Below are positions 35,667 to 43,993 of a stretch of 64,000 nt of DNA, piece by piece. Under the pieces are notes generated by a model that worked only from the letters and a program-made list of their open reading frames with translations, had not been told where the DNA came from and did no database searches. A program made the position numbers and the translations under genes. The stretch is from Chromatiales bacterium (GTDB taxonomy: Bacteria; Pseudomonadota; Gammaproteobacteria; Chromatiales; Chromatiaceae). The stretch spans positions 1 through 64,000 of the forward strand of contig JAQYVO010000225.1 in the NCBI GenBank assembly GCA_030145425.1, read 5' to 3'. The stretch's first letter is position 1, and each line of letters starts with the position of its first letter.

Positions 35667-35764
35667 ATGAAACAATACGATAAAGCTGGCCTGCTGGGTG
35701 CCGATAGTAAGCAGTATGAAACAATACGATAAAGCTGTCTTGCTGAGTGCCGAACAGCTCCGAC
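35667..35764 (+). repeat. 49-bp tandem duplication over the hybrid kinase start, with a 21-codon upstream frame
   Basis: The bases from 35667 and from 35716 both begin ATGAAACAATACGATAAAGCT and stay similar for about 40 bases. The first copy encodes MKQYDKAGLLGAD, against MKQYDKAVLLSAE in the real gene. Because 49 is not a multiple of three, the first copy is out of frame and closes at a TAA ending at 35732, overlapping the real start by 17 bases. It therefore forms a small upstream frame that could couple to or compete with translation of the kinase. Confidence 0.75.
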
Positions 35765-38088
35765 TCTTCTATAAGGGAATGGGGTTCGGTGCGCTTGCCA
35801 CTTTGTTGCTGGCATGGGCCATCGTTGAAACTGCAGGTGGCTTGGGAAACGATGCGGTGTTCGTCTGGAGCGTGGCGATTGGGCTGGTGAGTATCGGCCA
35901 ACTTATGCTCTGGTACCTTTGGCGACGCGTGAAGCCCGGTCCTTCCGTATCCCGGAACTGGCGCTATTATCCCCTGCCGCTGAGTCTGTTCGGTGGCATT
36001 TGCTGGGGTGCGGCCGCCGTCTACCCATATCCCTACTCTGCGGGCTTCGACCTGCTGCCGGTTCTCATCGCTGCCTGCGGCGTGCAGTTGATGCTCATGC
36101 TTCAGTCCTCCCTTTTGCCCGCGTTGGTGATTTTTGTTTTGGGTTTGCTGGTGCCCATGGTTATGGCGTTCCAGTCCAGCGCTGAGCACCCCTCTCCGGA
36201 TCAGGTCCTGGTTATCGGCACTGTTGTGGTTTTGATAAGCCTGACGGCCGTGGCATTTGCAAGACTGATGATGTGGATGTCTAACCTGCATGCAGGCAGG
36301 GAGATTCTGGAACTGATGCTGCAGATGGAGGGTGATGAGAATGTTGAACAGCAGCGCAAAATGGAGGAGCGGGATTCGAATAGCAGGGACTTGGAGCGGG
36401 AACTGTTCCTGGAAAAGGAGGCGGTAGAATCGGCGGCTATGGCCAAGAGCGAGTTTCTGGCCACCATGAGCCACGAAATCCGGACGCCCTTGAACGGCAT
36501 CGTACCGGTGCTGGAGATGCTCGGGGATACACGGCTGGATCAGGAACAAAAGCAGTTCGTAAGCACCGCGCTTGCCTCATCCCATCATCTGCTGGGAATC
36601 ATCAACGATATTCTCGATTTTTCCAAAATAGAGGCGGGACGTCTCCAGGTGGAGAAGATTCCCTTCGATGTCTGGGAACTGGTTAATTCAGTGTCGGCGG
36701 TTATGTTGGGTCATGCACAGAAGAAAAACCTGGATCTGCAGTACCTGGTGAGTAACGACGTTCCCCCGGTTATCCAGGGCGATCCGATCCGCCTGAGGCA
36801 GGTTCTGGTCAACCTGGTGAGCAACGCCATCAAATTCACCCAGGAAGGGAGCATTACCCTGGAGGTCTCTCTAAAAAGCGAGCACGGGATCGGGGAGCAG
36901 TTGATGTTTTCGGTCAAGGATACCGGCATAGGTATTAGCAGCGAAACGATATCGCATCTGTTTCAGTCATTCTCCCAGGCCGACGCATCCACCACCCGCA
37001 GGCATGGCGGAACCGGCCTGGGTCTGGTTATCTGCAAGGGGCTCGTGGAACTCATGGGCGGACAAATCAATGTTCGGTCTAAACCCGCTGCGGGGTCGGT
37101 GTTCTGGTTTGTTCTGCCCCTCGAGAGGGCAGTGTCCGAAGAGGTATCGCGCGAAGCGGTCCCGGGGTCCCGGTTTACGCCCGTTTTCGGATCGGAGGAA
37201 GAGCTACCGGTACCGGAGAGTGAACCGGTGTTTCACGAGGTTCCAGTGGAACCGCAGCTGTCGGGCATCGTGCTGGTAGTGGAAGACAATCCGGTGAATC
37301 TGGGTGTCGCGAGAAAGATGCTGCAGCGTTTGGGACTGACCTGCGATGCGGTGACCGATGGCAAATCTGCGGTTACTGCCGCCAGCGGGAGTCGATACGA
37401 TCTGATTCTGATGGATTGCCAGATGCCTATCATGGATGGTTACGAGGCTACCCGGTTGATTCGCCAACGGGAACGCGGTAAGGATGCGCCGCAGGTGCCG
37501 ATTATTGCCATGACTGCCAACGCCATGGCGGGAGACCGGGAGAAGTGTATTGAGGCGGGCATGGATGATTACCTTTCCAAGCCTGTTGTGCTGGATACCC
37601 TGGGAAAGACCCTGGGCTATTGGCTCAGAGTACACGAATCCCCCCAGCCGGTGCAGCCGGTGCAGGGCAAAACCCGGCGCTTCACGCGCTCTTTGACCGG
37701 TAAACGTGGAACAGCCGCTGCCAACGAGTCAGAGGATGCTCCTTCCATCGTGGACAAGGAGGTTCTGCGGAATCTGTATTATGTCATGGGGGACGATTTC
37801 GTTGGGCTGATCGAAAGCTATATGGCACATGTTCCGCAGTTGATGGGTGAAATCAGGGCCGGCATCGAGGCCCGTGACCTGAGCCAGGTGATCCGCCCGG
37901 TTCATTCCCTGAAGTCCAGCAGCGCCAATGTGGGTGCCATGCGCCTCTCTTCGGTTGCACGGGAAATGGAGGAAGACGCCCGAACTGGAGAACAGGATAA
38001 AGTGATTGCCGGGTTGGCAGGTTTGGAACATGAGTACGAAGTATCCAACGGCGCGCTGAAGACCATCGACTCAAACTTTTTCGAATAA
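35716..38088 (+). CDS. Membrane hybrid histidine kinase (BarA-like layout)
   Basis: A 790-residue inner membrane kinase. Five or six N-terminal helices (about residues 20-200) include FGALATLLLAWAIVETAG and LLPALVIFVLGLLVPMVMAF. A coiled coil leads to the HisKA domain with ATMSHEIRTPLNG (His near 253), then the ATPase domain with LVNLVSNAIKFTQ and GGTGLGLVICKGLVELMGG, a receiver with LILMDCQMPIMDGYEATR (Asp near 565) and a C-terminal HPt with HSLKSSSANVGAM (His near 729). It resembles kinases with a transmembrane sensor. A GTG at 35698 is an alternative start. Start region duplicated, see 35667. Confidence 0.93.
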   Translation: MKQYDKAVLLSAEQLRLFYKGMGFGALATLLLAWAIVETAGGLGNDAVFVWSVAIGLVSIGQLMLWYLWRRVKPGPSVSRNWRYYPLPLSLFGGICWGAAAVYPYPYSAGFDLLPVLIAACGVQLMLMLQSSLLPALVIFVLGLLVPMVMAFQSSAEHPSPDQVLVIGTVVVLISLTAVAFARLMMWMSNLHAGREILELMLQMEGDENVEQQRKMEERDSNSRDLERELFLEKEAVESAAMAKSEFLATMSHEIRTPLNGIVPVLEMLGDTRLDQEQKQFVSTALASSHHLLGIINDILDFSKIEAGRLQVEKIPFDVWELVNSVSAVMLGHAQKKNLDLQYLVSNDVPPVIQGDPIRLRQVLVNLVSNAIKFTQEGSITLEVSLKSEHGIGEQLMFSVKDTGIGISSETISHLFQSFSQADASTTRRHGGTGLGLVICKGLVELMGGQINVRSKPAAGSVFWFVLPLERAVSEEVSREAVPGSRFTPVFGSEEELPVPESEPVFHEVPVEPQLSGIVLVVEDNPVNLGVARKMLQRLGLTCDAVTDGKSAVTAASGSRYDLILMDCQMPIMDGYEATRLIRQRERGKDAPQVPIIAMTANAMAGDREKCIEAGMDDYLSKPVVLDTLGKTLGYWLRVHESPQPVQPVQGKTRRFTRSLTGKRGTAAANESEDAPSIVDKEVLRNLYYVMGDDFVGLIESYMAHVPQLMGEIRAGIEARDLSQVIRPVHSLKSSSANVGAMRLSSVAREMEEDARTGEQDKVIAGLAGLEHEYEVSNGALKTIDSNFFE

Positions 38089-38195
38089 CATTGCCAAGTG
38101 GGGGTGACCCGCAGGGTCCTGCGTGGCTGATTCCCTTTCCGGGGGATGTTCAAGATTTCTGGCTCTTCCCCAGGTCAAGTGGGCAGATGGCCGTT

Positions 38196-38349
38196 GTAGG
38201 GCCGAATTCATTCGGCCAACAGCATCATTACCCTTGGAGACAAGGAGGTCACCACGTCCTGCGACGCATTACGCAGCGGACGTCATTCCCTGCACCATCA
38301 AGTCTATTGCATCACCACTACCGAACTGGTCGAATGAATTCGACCCTAC
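38196..38349. repeat. Paired REP-like hairpins, locus 3
   Basis: Left arm 38196-38219 is the GGCC form and right arm 38328-38349 the GGTC...GACC form, inverted relative to each other and 108 bp apart. The left flank (ctcttccccaggtcaagtgggcagat) matches the flank at 60.9 kb. They sit in the 445-bp gap between the hybrid kinase and fliL; the remaining 38350-38480 is AT-rich with no gene seen. Confidence 0.9.
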
Positions 38350-38480
38350 GGTTTTACCTCGCAATGCGCCGCCGGGAAACCGCCTCCCCACGCTTTCGAA
38401 CTTCGTCAATAGTTCGACGCCTTCCGAAACTAAGAAAATAACCTGCTGAATTAAATAATAAAAAAACCCATAACTAGTCA

Positions 38481-38496
38481 TGGCATATCTCTTGCT
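38481..38496 (+). promoter_or_regulatory. Sigma-54 promoter of the flagellar operon
   Basis: TGGCATATCTCTTGCT matches the sigma-54 consensus, with GG and GC 12 bases apart (the -24/-12 elements). Transcription would start near 38508, about 26 bases before the fliL ATG. Sigma-54 control through a FleQ-type activator is known for class II/III flagellar genes in Pseudomonas and Vibrio. Confidence 0.8.
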
Positions 38497-38533
38497 TACG
38501 GATAGTCCGTAAATAGAAGAGAAGCAAACTGCC

Positions 38534-39070
38534 ATGGAAAACGACGCAATGGACTCCGATCTGGATCTCGGTATTGAGAAGCCTGAGGGGTCAAAAAAGA
38601 AACTCATCATAATCATAGCCCTGGCTGCTTTGCTGCTGTCGGCTGTCGGCGGAGGCGTCGCTTGGTTTCTTCTGAGCGATTCCAAACCCGGGTCGGAGCA
38701 GACAGAAGGCGGGGTCGAGGATAAGGAAAAGGTTGTCGACAATGATGACAATCCGGCACTTTATCATCCTCTGGAGCCGGTCTTTGTGGTCAATCTGCCG
38801 CCGGGCGGACGGCACAACATGATGCAGGTGGGGGTACATCTCATGACCCGCGAGCCTGACCTGGTGGAGTTTCTCGAATACAACAATCCCCTGATTCGCG
38901 ATCACTTGCTCACCCTGTTCAGTAATCAGAAGGACACTGCCCTGCAGGACCGAAAGGGTAAAGAGAAACTGCAGGCGAAGATGAAGAAGGTGCTCAACAA
39001 GATTGTTGCCGACCAGGGCGGCACCGGGGAGATCGAAGGGGTCTATTTCACCTCTTTCGTGATGCAATGA
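38534..39070 (+). CDS. fliL: Flagellar basal body-associated protein FliL
   Basis: A 178-residue inner membrane protein that surrounds the stator and supports torque. One membrane helix (LIIIIALAALLLSAVGGGVAWFLL) follows a short cytoplasmic tail; the periplasmic domain contains YHPLEPVFVVNLPPGGRHNMMQVGVHLMTR and ends with GVYFTSFVMQ. First gene of the block, behind the sigma-54 promoter. fliM starts two bases after its stop. Confidence 0.95.
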   Translation: MENDAMDSDLDLGIEKPEGSKKKLIIIIALAALLLSAVGGGVAWFLLSDSKPGSEQTEGGVEDKEKVVDNDDNPALYHPLEPVFVVNLPPGGRHNMMQVGVHLMTREPDLVEFLEYNNPLIRDHLLTLFSNQKDTALQDRKGKEKLQAKMKKVLNKIVADQGGTGEIEGVYFTSFVMQ

Positions 39071-39071
39071 C

Positions 39072-40079
39072 ATGAGCGCCAATGACCTCCTTTCACAAGA
39101 TGAGATCGATGCCCTACTGCACGGGGTAGACAACGGGGCCGTCGAGGCCGATGAGGCCGATCAATTCGATAATGATACCCGCTCCTACGATTTCGCCAGT
39201 CAGGATCGTATTGTCAGGGGCCGGCTTCCCACCCTTGAGATGATCAATGAACGCTTTGCAAGGCACTACCGCACCAGCCTGTTCAATATGCTGCGAAGGT
39301 CCGCGGATCTTTCCGTATCCGGCGTGCAGATGGTCAAGTTTTCCGAGTTCGTACACAGTTTGTTCGTTCCCACCAGCCTGAACATGATTCGGGTTCCGCC
39401 CCTGAAGGGCAAGGGTCTCTGCGTCCTGGACCCAAAGCTGGTGTTCTGCGTAGTCGACAATTATTTTGGCGGCACCGGCCGCTTTCATACAAAAATCGAA
39501 GGTAGGGATCTCACGCCCACGGAACAGCGCGTGGTCAGGATACTGCTGGATCTGGCCTTCGTGGACCTCGAGCAGGCCTGGAAGCCGGTGATGGATCTTA
39601 AGTTCGAGTATGTGGGCTCAGAGGTTAATCCCCAGTTTGCCAATATCGTCAGCCCCTCCGAAGTGGTTGTGATTACCACGTTTCACATCGAACTGGAGTC
39701 GGGTGGGGGCGATATGCACGTCTGTTTGCCCTACTCAATGGTGGAACCCATTCGCGATCTGCTGGATGCGGGTGTACAGAGTGACCGCGGTGATCGTGAC
39801 GAACGCTGGGAGCAGTCCCTCAGGGAAGAGATTCTGGAAGCTGAGATCGAGCTGAGCAGCATGCTCACCGAGACTCAGATCTCTATGAGAGACCTGGCGC
39901 AGATCAAACCGGGCGACATCATTCCCATAGACCTTCCGAATACAGTGGAAGGTTTTGCCGCCACCGTTCCGGTGTTTCAGGGAACCCTTGGAGTTTCGGA
40001 AGGGAAGTACGCCATCAAGGTGCGGGAATGGAACAAACGAGGGACAGGGGAAGGTCTCAAGAAGCTGATCGGAAATTGA
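39072..40079 (+). CDS. fliM: Flagellar motor switch protein FliM
   Basis: A 335-residue switch protein of the C-ring. The N-terminus MSANDLLSQDEIDALLHGV is the CheY-P binding helix, kept intact (the LSQDEIDALL motif) even though no cheY is intact in this window. The middle domain has GRLPTLEMINERFARHYRTSL and the C-terminal domain a SpoA-like fold with MRDLAQIKPGDIIPID. Length is normal. Downstream fliN follows after 96 bases. Confidence 0.96.
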   Translation: MSANDLLSQDEIDALLHGVDNGAVEADEADQFDNDTRSYDFASQDRIVRGRLPTLEMINERFARHYRTSLFNMLRRSADLSVSGVQMVKFSEFVHSLFVPTSLNMIRVPPLKGKGLCVLDPKLVFCVVDNYFGGTGRFHTKIEGRDLTPTEQRVVRILLDLAFVDLEQAWKPVMDLKFEYVGSEVNPQFANIVSPSEVVVITTFHIELESGGGDMHVCLPYSMVEPIRDLLDAGVQSDRGDRDERWEQSLREEILEAEIELSSMLTETQISMRDLAQIKPGDIIPIDLPNTVEGFAATVPVFQGTLGVSEGKYAIKVREWNKRGTGEGLKKLIGN

Positions 40080-40175
40080 CAGGAGATTCCGGCATCCGGT
40101 GACAGCCGGTGTTTTCGACGAAGCCAGGCCGGGATGTGAGCAGGCCCCAACGCAAAATATAGGCAGGATGAAACT

Positions 40176-40592
40176 ATGAGCGAGATGAACACGGACCAGA
40201 ACGAAGCATTGCCCGATGATTGGTCTCAAGCGATGGATGAACAGCAGAGTTCCGACAGTGCGGCGGAAGGAGGCGGGGCCGAATCTGCCCAGTTCCAGGA
40301 ACTTCAGGCTGAAAGTGCAGTAGAGAATGGAGAGGTAAGTCTCGATGCGATTCTCGATGTGCCGGTCATCATCTCCATGGAGATCGGCCGGACAAAGATC
40401 AGCATCCGCAATCTTCTGCAGCTCAACCAGGGTTCGGTGGTTGAACTCGACCGGTTGGCCGGGGAACCCATGGATGTGCTGGTCAACGGAACGCTTATTG
40501 CCCAGGGAGAAGTGGTGGTGGTCAACGACAAGTTCGGTGTTCGGTTGACCGACGTCATCAGCCCCGCTGACCGGGTCAAGAGACTTCAGTGA
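40176..40592 (+). CDS. fliN: Flagellar motor switch protein FliN
   Basis: A 138-residue C-ring protein. An acidic N-terminal extension precedes the SpoA domain with LDVPVIISMEIGRTKISIRNLLQLNQGSVVEL and DVLVNGTLIAQGEVVVVNDKFGVRLTDVIS, which is standard FliN. Ribosome-binding site AGGA is seven bases before the ATG. Overlaps the fliO start. Confidence 0.96.
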   Translation: MSEMNTDQNEALPDDWSQAMDEQQSSDSAAEGGGAESAQFQELQAESAVENGEVSLDAILDVPVIISMEIGRTKISIRNLLQLNQGSVVELDRLAGEPMDVLVNGTLIAQGEVVVVNDKFGVRLTDVISPADRVKRLQ

Positions 40593-41023
40593 TGAAAACC
40601 GTTGCCTGCATCCTTCTGCCGGCTTTGGCACTGGCTTCGCCCCTTATCTATGGAGCGGAGGACAAGAGTGCCCCGGCAGGCATGGGCACGTCCCCCCTGG
40701 GGACCGGCGCCCTGATGGAAACAGCGGGTGGGCTGCTGCTTATTCTGGCACTGATCATCGGACTGGGCTGGTTGGTTCGCCGTTACGGCAGACTGCCGAT
40801 GGCGGGCAAGGGATTGGTGACCATTCTCGGTGGTGTTTCATTGGGGCCCCGGGAGAGGGCCGTGGTACTGCAGGTGGGCGATGCCAGGCTGCTGGTTGGA
40901 GTGGCCCCCGGGCGGGTGCAGACGCTGCACGTTATCGAAGGCAGCGATGATCAGGTCACGGAAGCCAGCGGAGCGGTCTTTGAGTCGAGGCTTCGTACGG
41001 AGATGGAGGCCTCTCCGTTGTGA
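40592..41023 (+). CDS. fliO: Flagellar biosynthetic protein FliO
   Basis: A 143-residue inner membrane protein that helps assemble the FliP ring. A cleavable-looking N-terminal segment ([18 protein letters not shown]) is followed by a helix [21 protein letters not shown] and the cytoplasmic part [36 protein letters not shown]. The ATG at 40592 overlaps the fliN stop by one base; a GTG at 40589 would add one residue. Confidence 0.93.
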   Translation: MKTVACILLPALALASPLIYGAEDKSAPAGMGTSPLGTGALMETAGGLLLILALIIGLGWLVRRYGRLPMAGKGLVTILGGVSLGPRERAVVLQVGDARLLVGVAPGRVQTLHVIEGSDDQVTEASGAVFESRLRTEMEASPL

Positions 41024-41760
41024 AGCATTTCATACCTGCCCTGTCGCTTCTGTTACTGCCGATGTCGGGCTTTGCGGCCCCCGGCCTGGAAGCCTTCACG
41101 CTGACCCCTTCTGCGGACGGCAACGGTCAGACCTATACCCTGAGCCTGCAGGTGCTGCTGTTCATGACGGCGCTCAGCCTGCTGCCCGGCGCCCTGCTGA
41201 TGATGACTTCTTTTGCACGGGTGATAATCGTGCTGGCCATTCTGCGCCAGGCACTCGGAACCCAGCACACACCATCCAATCAGATACTCATCGGGCTGGC
41301 CCTGTTTTTAACCGTATTCATTATGATGCCCGTGTTCGAGGAGACCTACCAGGTGGGCGTGGAACCCTATCTGGAGGGAAAGATCGCCGCACAGAAGGCC
41401 GTCGAGCAGGGATCCTTCCCGTTGCGGGAGTTCATGCTGGCTCAGACCCGTGAGAGTGATCTGGCACTGTTTTCCAGGATCGGCAACTTCGAGGCCTTTC
41501 AAAGCAGCGAACAAGTTCCGTTTTCGGTGCTGCTGCCTGCCTTCGCCACTTCTGAGCTGAAAACCGGATTCCAGATCGGCTTCCTCATCTTCATTCCTTT
41601 TCTGATCATCGATCTGGTGGTGGCCAGTGTCCTTATGTCCATGGGCATGATGATGCTGTCGCCGCTGATCATATCCCTGCCGTTCAAGATCATGCTGTTT
41701 GTACTCATCGACGGCTGGGCCCTGGTGTTCGGCACCCTGGCTTCGAGCTTCCTGGTTTAA
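41020..41760 (+). CDS. fliP: Flagellar export protein FliP
   Basis: A 246-residue component of the export gate. Signal peptide-like N-terminus, then [62 protein letters not shown] and the C-terminal [21 protein letters not shown], all family hallmarks. GTG start inside the fliO stop (4-base overlap). Confidence 0.97.
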   Translation: MKHFIPALSLLLLPMSGFAAPGLEAFTLTPSADGNGQTYTLSLQVLLFMTALSLLPGALLMMTSFARVIIVLAILRQALGTQHTPSNQILIGLALFLTVFIMMPVFEETYQVGVEPYLEGKIAAQKAVEQGSFPLREFMLAQTRESDLALFSRIGNFEAFQSSEQVPFSVLLPAFATSELKTGFQIGFLIFIPFLIIDLVVASVLMSMGMMMLSPLIISLPFKIMLFVLIDGWALVFGTLASSFLV

Positions 41761-41764
41761 CAGG

Positions 41765-42034
41765 ATGACACCTGACTCGGTTCTGGACATAGGCCAGTCT
41801 GCACTGGAGGCAACCACAGTGCTGGGTGCGGTGATACTGATCCCGGCATTGCTGGTGGGCCTGGTAGTGGCCATGTTTCAGGCTGCCACCCAGATCAACG
41901 AAATGACCCTCACCTTCATTCCCAAGCTGATCATCGTGGTGGTGGTGCTGATGGCGGCGGGCCCCTGGATGCTGCGGGTGATCATGAATTTCACCATCAC
42001 CCTCTTCGAAAGCATTCCGGAACTGATCGGATAA
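41765..42034 (+). CDS. fliQ: Flagellar export protein FliQ
   Basis: An 89-residue two-helix export gate protein: SALEATTVLGAVILIPALLVGLVVAMFQAATQINEMTL followed by LIIVVVVLMAAGPWM. Start at ATG 41765, four bases after the fliP stop; a longer open frame upstream overlaps fliP and is not used. Confidence 0.95.
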   Translation: MTPDSVLDIGQSALEATTVLGAVILIPALLVGLVVAMFQAATQINEMTLTFIPKLIIVVVVLMAAGPWMLRVIMNFTITLFESIPELIG

Positions 42035-42045
42035 GTGGAAAACCC

Positions 42046-42825
42046 ATGGCCTTCAGCGAGGAACAACTTCTGCTCTGGTTGGCCGCATTCATCTGGCCCA
42101 TGATCCGCATCGGTGCTTTCCTGGCATCGTCGCCGATCATCAATTCACGCCAGACCCCGGTGATGTTTCGTCTCAGTCTGCTTATGGTGCTGACCTGGCT
42201 GGTGATGCCCCTGGTGCCGCCGCCGTTACCGGTGGATGTCTTCAGCAGCGAGGCGTTCCTTATGGTGCTGCAGCAGATACTGATCGGCGTGGCCATGGGA
42301 TTCGTCCTGCAGATGGTGTTCGGCGCGCTGACCTTCGGCGGCCAGGTGATGGCCTACAGCATGGGGCTGGGCTTCGCCTCCATGATGGACCCCCAAAACG
42401 GCGTACAGGTGCCGGTGATATCCCAGTTCTATCTGATCCTGGCGACCCTGACCTTCCTGGTCCTCGACGTGCATCTGATTCTCATCGAACTGTTGATCGA
42501 GAGTTTTCACACCTTCCCCGTTGCTGTTGACGGCATCAGCCGCAACGGCCTGAAGGAGATCATCGGCTGGGGCAGCCGGATGTTCAGCGGCGGCCTGCTG
42601 ATGGCCCTGCCGGTGATGGCGGCGCTGCTGCTGGTAAACCTGGGCATGGGCATCATCGGACGCGCCGCCCCGCAGCTGAATATCTTCGCCGTCGGTTTTC
42701 CCATTTCGATGCTGATTGGTTTTGTCCTGATCTGGATCACGCTGCCCAATGTCATGGCCATCTTCGAGGATTTCCTGGCAGAGGGTTTGAATCTGATCCG
42801 GCACATCCTGTTCATTGGGAGTTGA
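42046..42825 (+). CDS. fliR: Flagellar export protein FliR
   Basis: A 259-residue membrane protein of the export gate. Typical elements are IRIGAFLASSPIINSRQTPVMFRLSLLMVLT, the VFGALTFGGQVMAYSMGLGFASMMDPQNGVQVP stretch and the C-terminal helices ending with PNVMAIFEDFL. Normal length and position between fliQ and flhB. Confidence 0.96.
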   Translation: MAFSEEQLLLWLAAFIWPMIRIGAFLASSPIINSRQTPVMFRLSLLMVLTWLVMPLVPPPLPVDVFSSEAFLMVLQQILIGVAMGFVLQMVFGALTFGGQVMAYSMGLGFASMMDPQNGVQVPVISQFYLILATLTFLVLDVHLILIELLIESFHTFPVAVDGISRNGLKEIIGWGSRMFSGGLLMALPVMAALLLVNLGMGIIGRAAPQLNIFAVGFPISMLIGFVLIWITLPNVMAIFEDFLAEGLNLIRHILFIGS

Positions 42826-42828
42826 GCC

Positions 42829-43971
42829 ATGGCAGAGAACCAAGACGGTCAGGAAAAAACAGAACAACCCACACAGAAACGGCTTCAGGACGGCAAGCGT
42901 AAAGGCCAGACCGCCCGCTCCAGGGAACTCAACACCGTGGCCATCGTCCTGATCGGAGGCGCCACGATGGTGGGGATGAGCGGACATCTGGGTCAGGGAC
43001 TTTCTGATGTCATGACCTCGGGTTTCACCATTCCCAGGGCGGATATGTACGACCCCACGGTGATGCTGCTGCGCCTGGGCTCCGCCATTCAGGACGCCCT
43101 GCTGGTGCTGCTGCCCTTTTTCATCGTGGTCGTTGCAGTCGCCGTTATCAGTTCCGTTGCCCTGGGCGGCATAACCATCAGCACCGAGGCGATTGCCCCC
43201 AAGCTGGGAAAGCTCAATCCCCTGAAAGGCCTTAAACGGATGGTCTCTGTAAAGGGGCTGATGGAACTGCTCAAGGCCCTGGCCAAGTTTCTGCTGGTCG
43301 GCGGAGCGACGGCGGTGGCGCTCTGGACCACTCTCGACGACTTCATCGCCCTCAACACCATGGACCTAGGGCCGGCTGTGAGCCAGCTCGGCAGCCTGGT
43401 GGGCGGGTCGTTCGTGCTGATCGCCACCACACTGATCCTGGTGGCCATGATCGATGTGCCCTTCCAGCTGTGGGACCACAAGCGGCAGCTCAAAATGACC
43501 CGCAACGAGCTCAAGGAAGAGATGAAGGACACCGAAGGGCGGCCCGAGGTAAAGGGACGCATCCGCAGCCTGCAGCGTGAAATGGCCCAGCGCCGAATGA
43601 TGGAGGAGGTGCCGAAGGCCGACGTAGTGGTGACCAACCCGACCCACTTCGCGGTGGCGCTGCGCTACGACCAGTCCCGCATGAGTGCGCCGAAAGTGGT
43701 GGCGAAGGGCTCCGACCTGATTGCCGCCAACATCCGCAGGGTGGCCCAGGAGCACGATATAACCGTGGTTGAGTCGCCCATGCTGGCACGTGCCATCTAC
43801 TTTCACACCGAACTGGGGGACATGATCCCGGCGGGCCTCTACCTGGCCGTTGCCAAGCTTCTCGCCTATGTCTTCCAGCTCAGAGCCTATCGCACGGACG
43901 GTGGCATGAAGCCGGATTCCCCGGAAGACCTGTCGGTTCCCGATGAACTTCAGGTCCCCGAGAAAGATTAA
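42829..43971 (+). CDS. flhB: Flagellar export switch protein FlhB
   Basis: A 380-residue membrane protein that sets export specificity. N-terminal QEKTEQPTQKRLQDGKRKGQTARSRE, four membrane helices, and the cytoplasmic domain with the autocleavage site NPTH in VVTNPTHFAVALRYD. The C-terminal tail (about residues 350-380) is acidic and proline-rich, as often seen. Confidence 0.97.
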   Translation: MAENQDGQEKTEQPTQKRLQDGKRKGQTARSRELNTVAIVLIGGATMVGMSGHLGQGLSDVMTSGFTIPRADMYDPTVMLLRLGSAIQDALLVLLPFFIVVVAVAVISSVALGGITISTEAIAPKLGKLNPLKGLKRMVSVKGLMELLKALAKFLLVGGATAVALWTTLDDFIALNTMDLGPAVSQLGSLVGGSFVLIATTLILVAMIDVPFQLWDHKRQLKMTRNELKEEMKDTEGRPEVKGRIRSLQREMAQRRMMEEVPKADVVVTNPTHFAVALRYDQSRMSAPKVVAKGSDLIAANIRRVAQEHDITVVESPMLARAIYFHTELGDMIPAGLYLAVAKLLAYVFQLRAYRTDGGMKPDSPEDLSVPDELQVPEKD

Positions 43972-43993
43972 CCCAAGAGCCGATTGAGACGTT

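Noticed and set aside
35656-36549. A 297-codon open frame on the minus strand
   Set aside because: Antisense to the membrane part of the hybrid kinase; product is His/Gln-rich with no motif.
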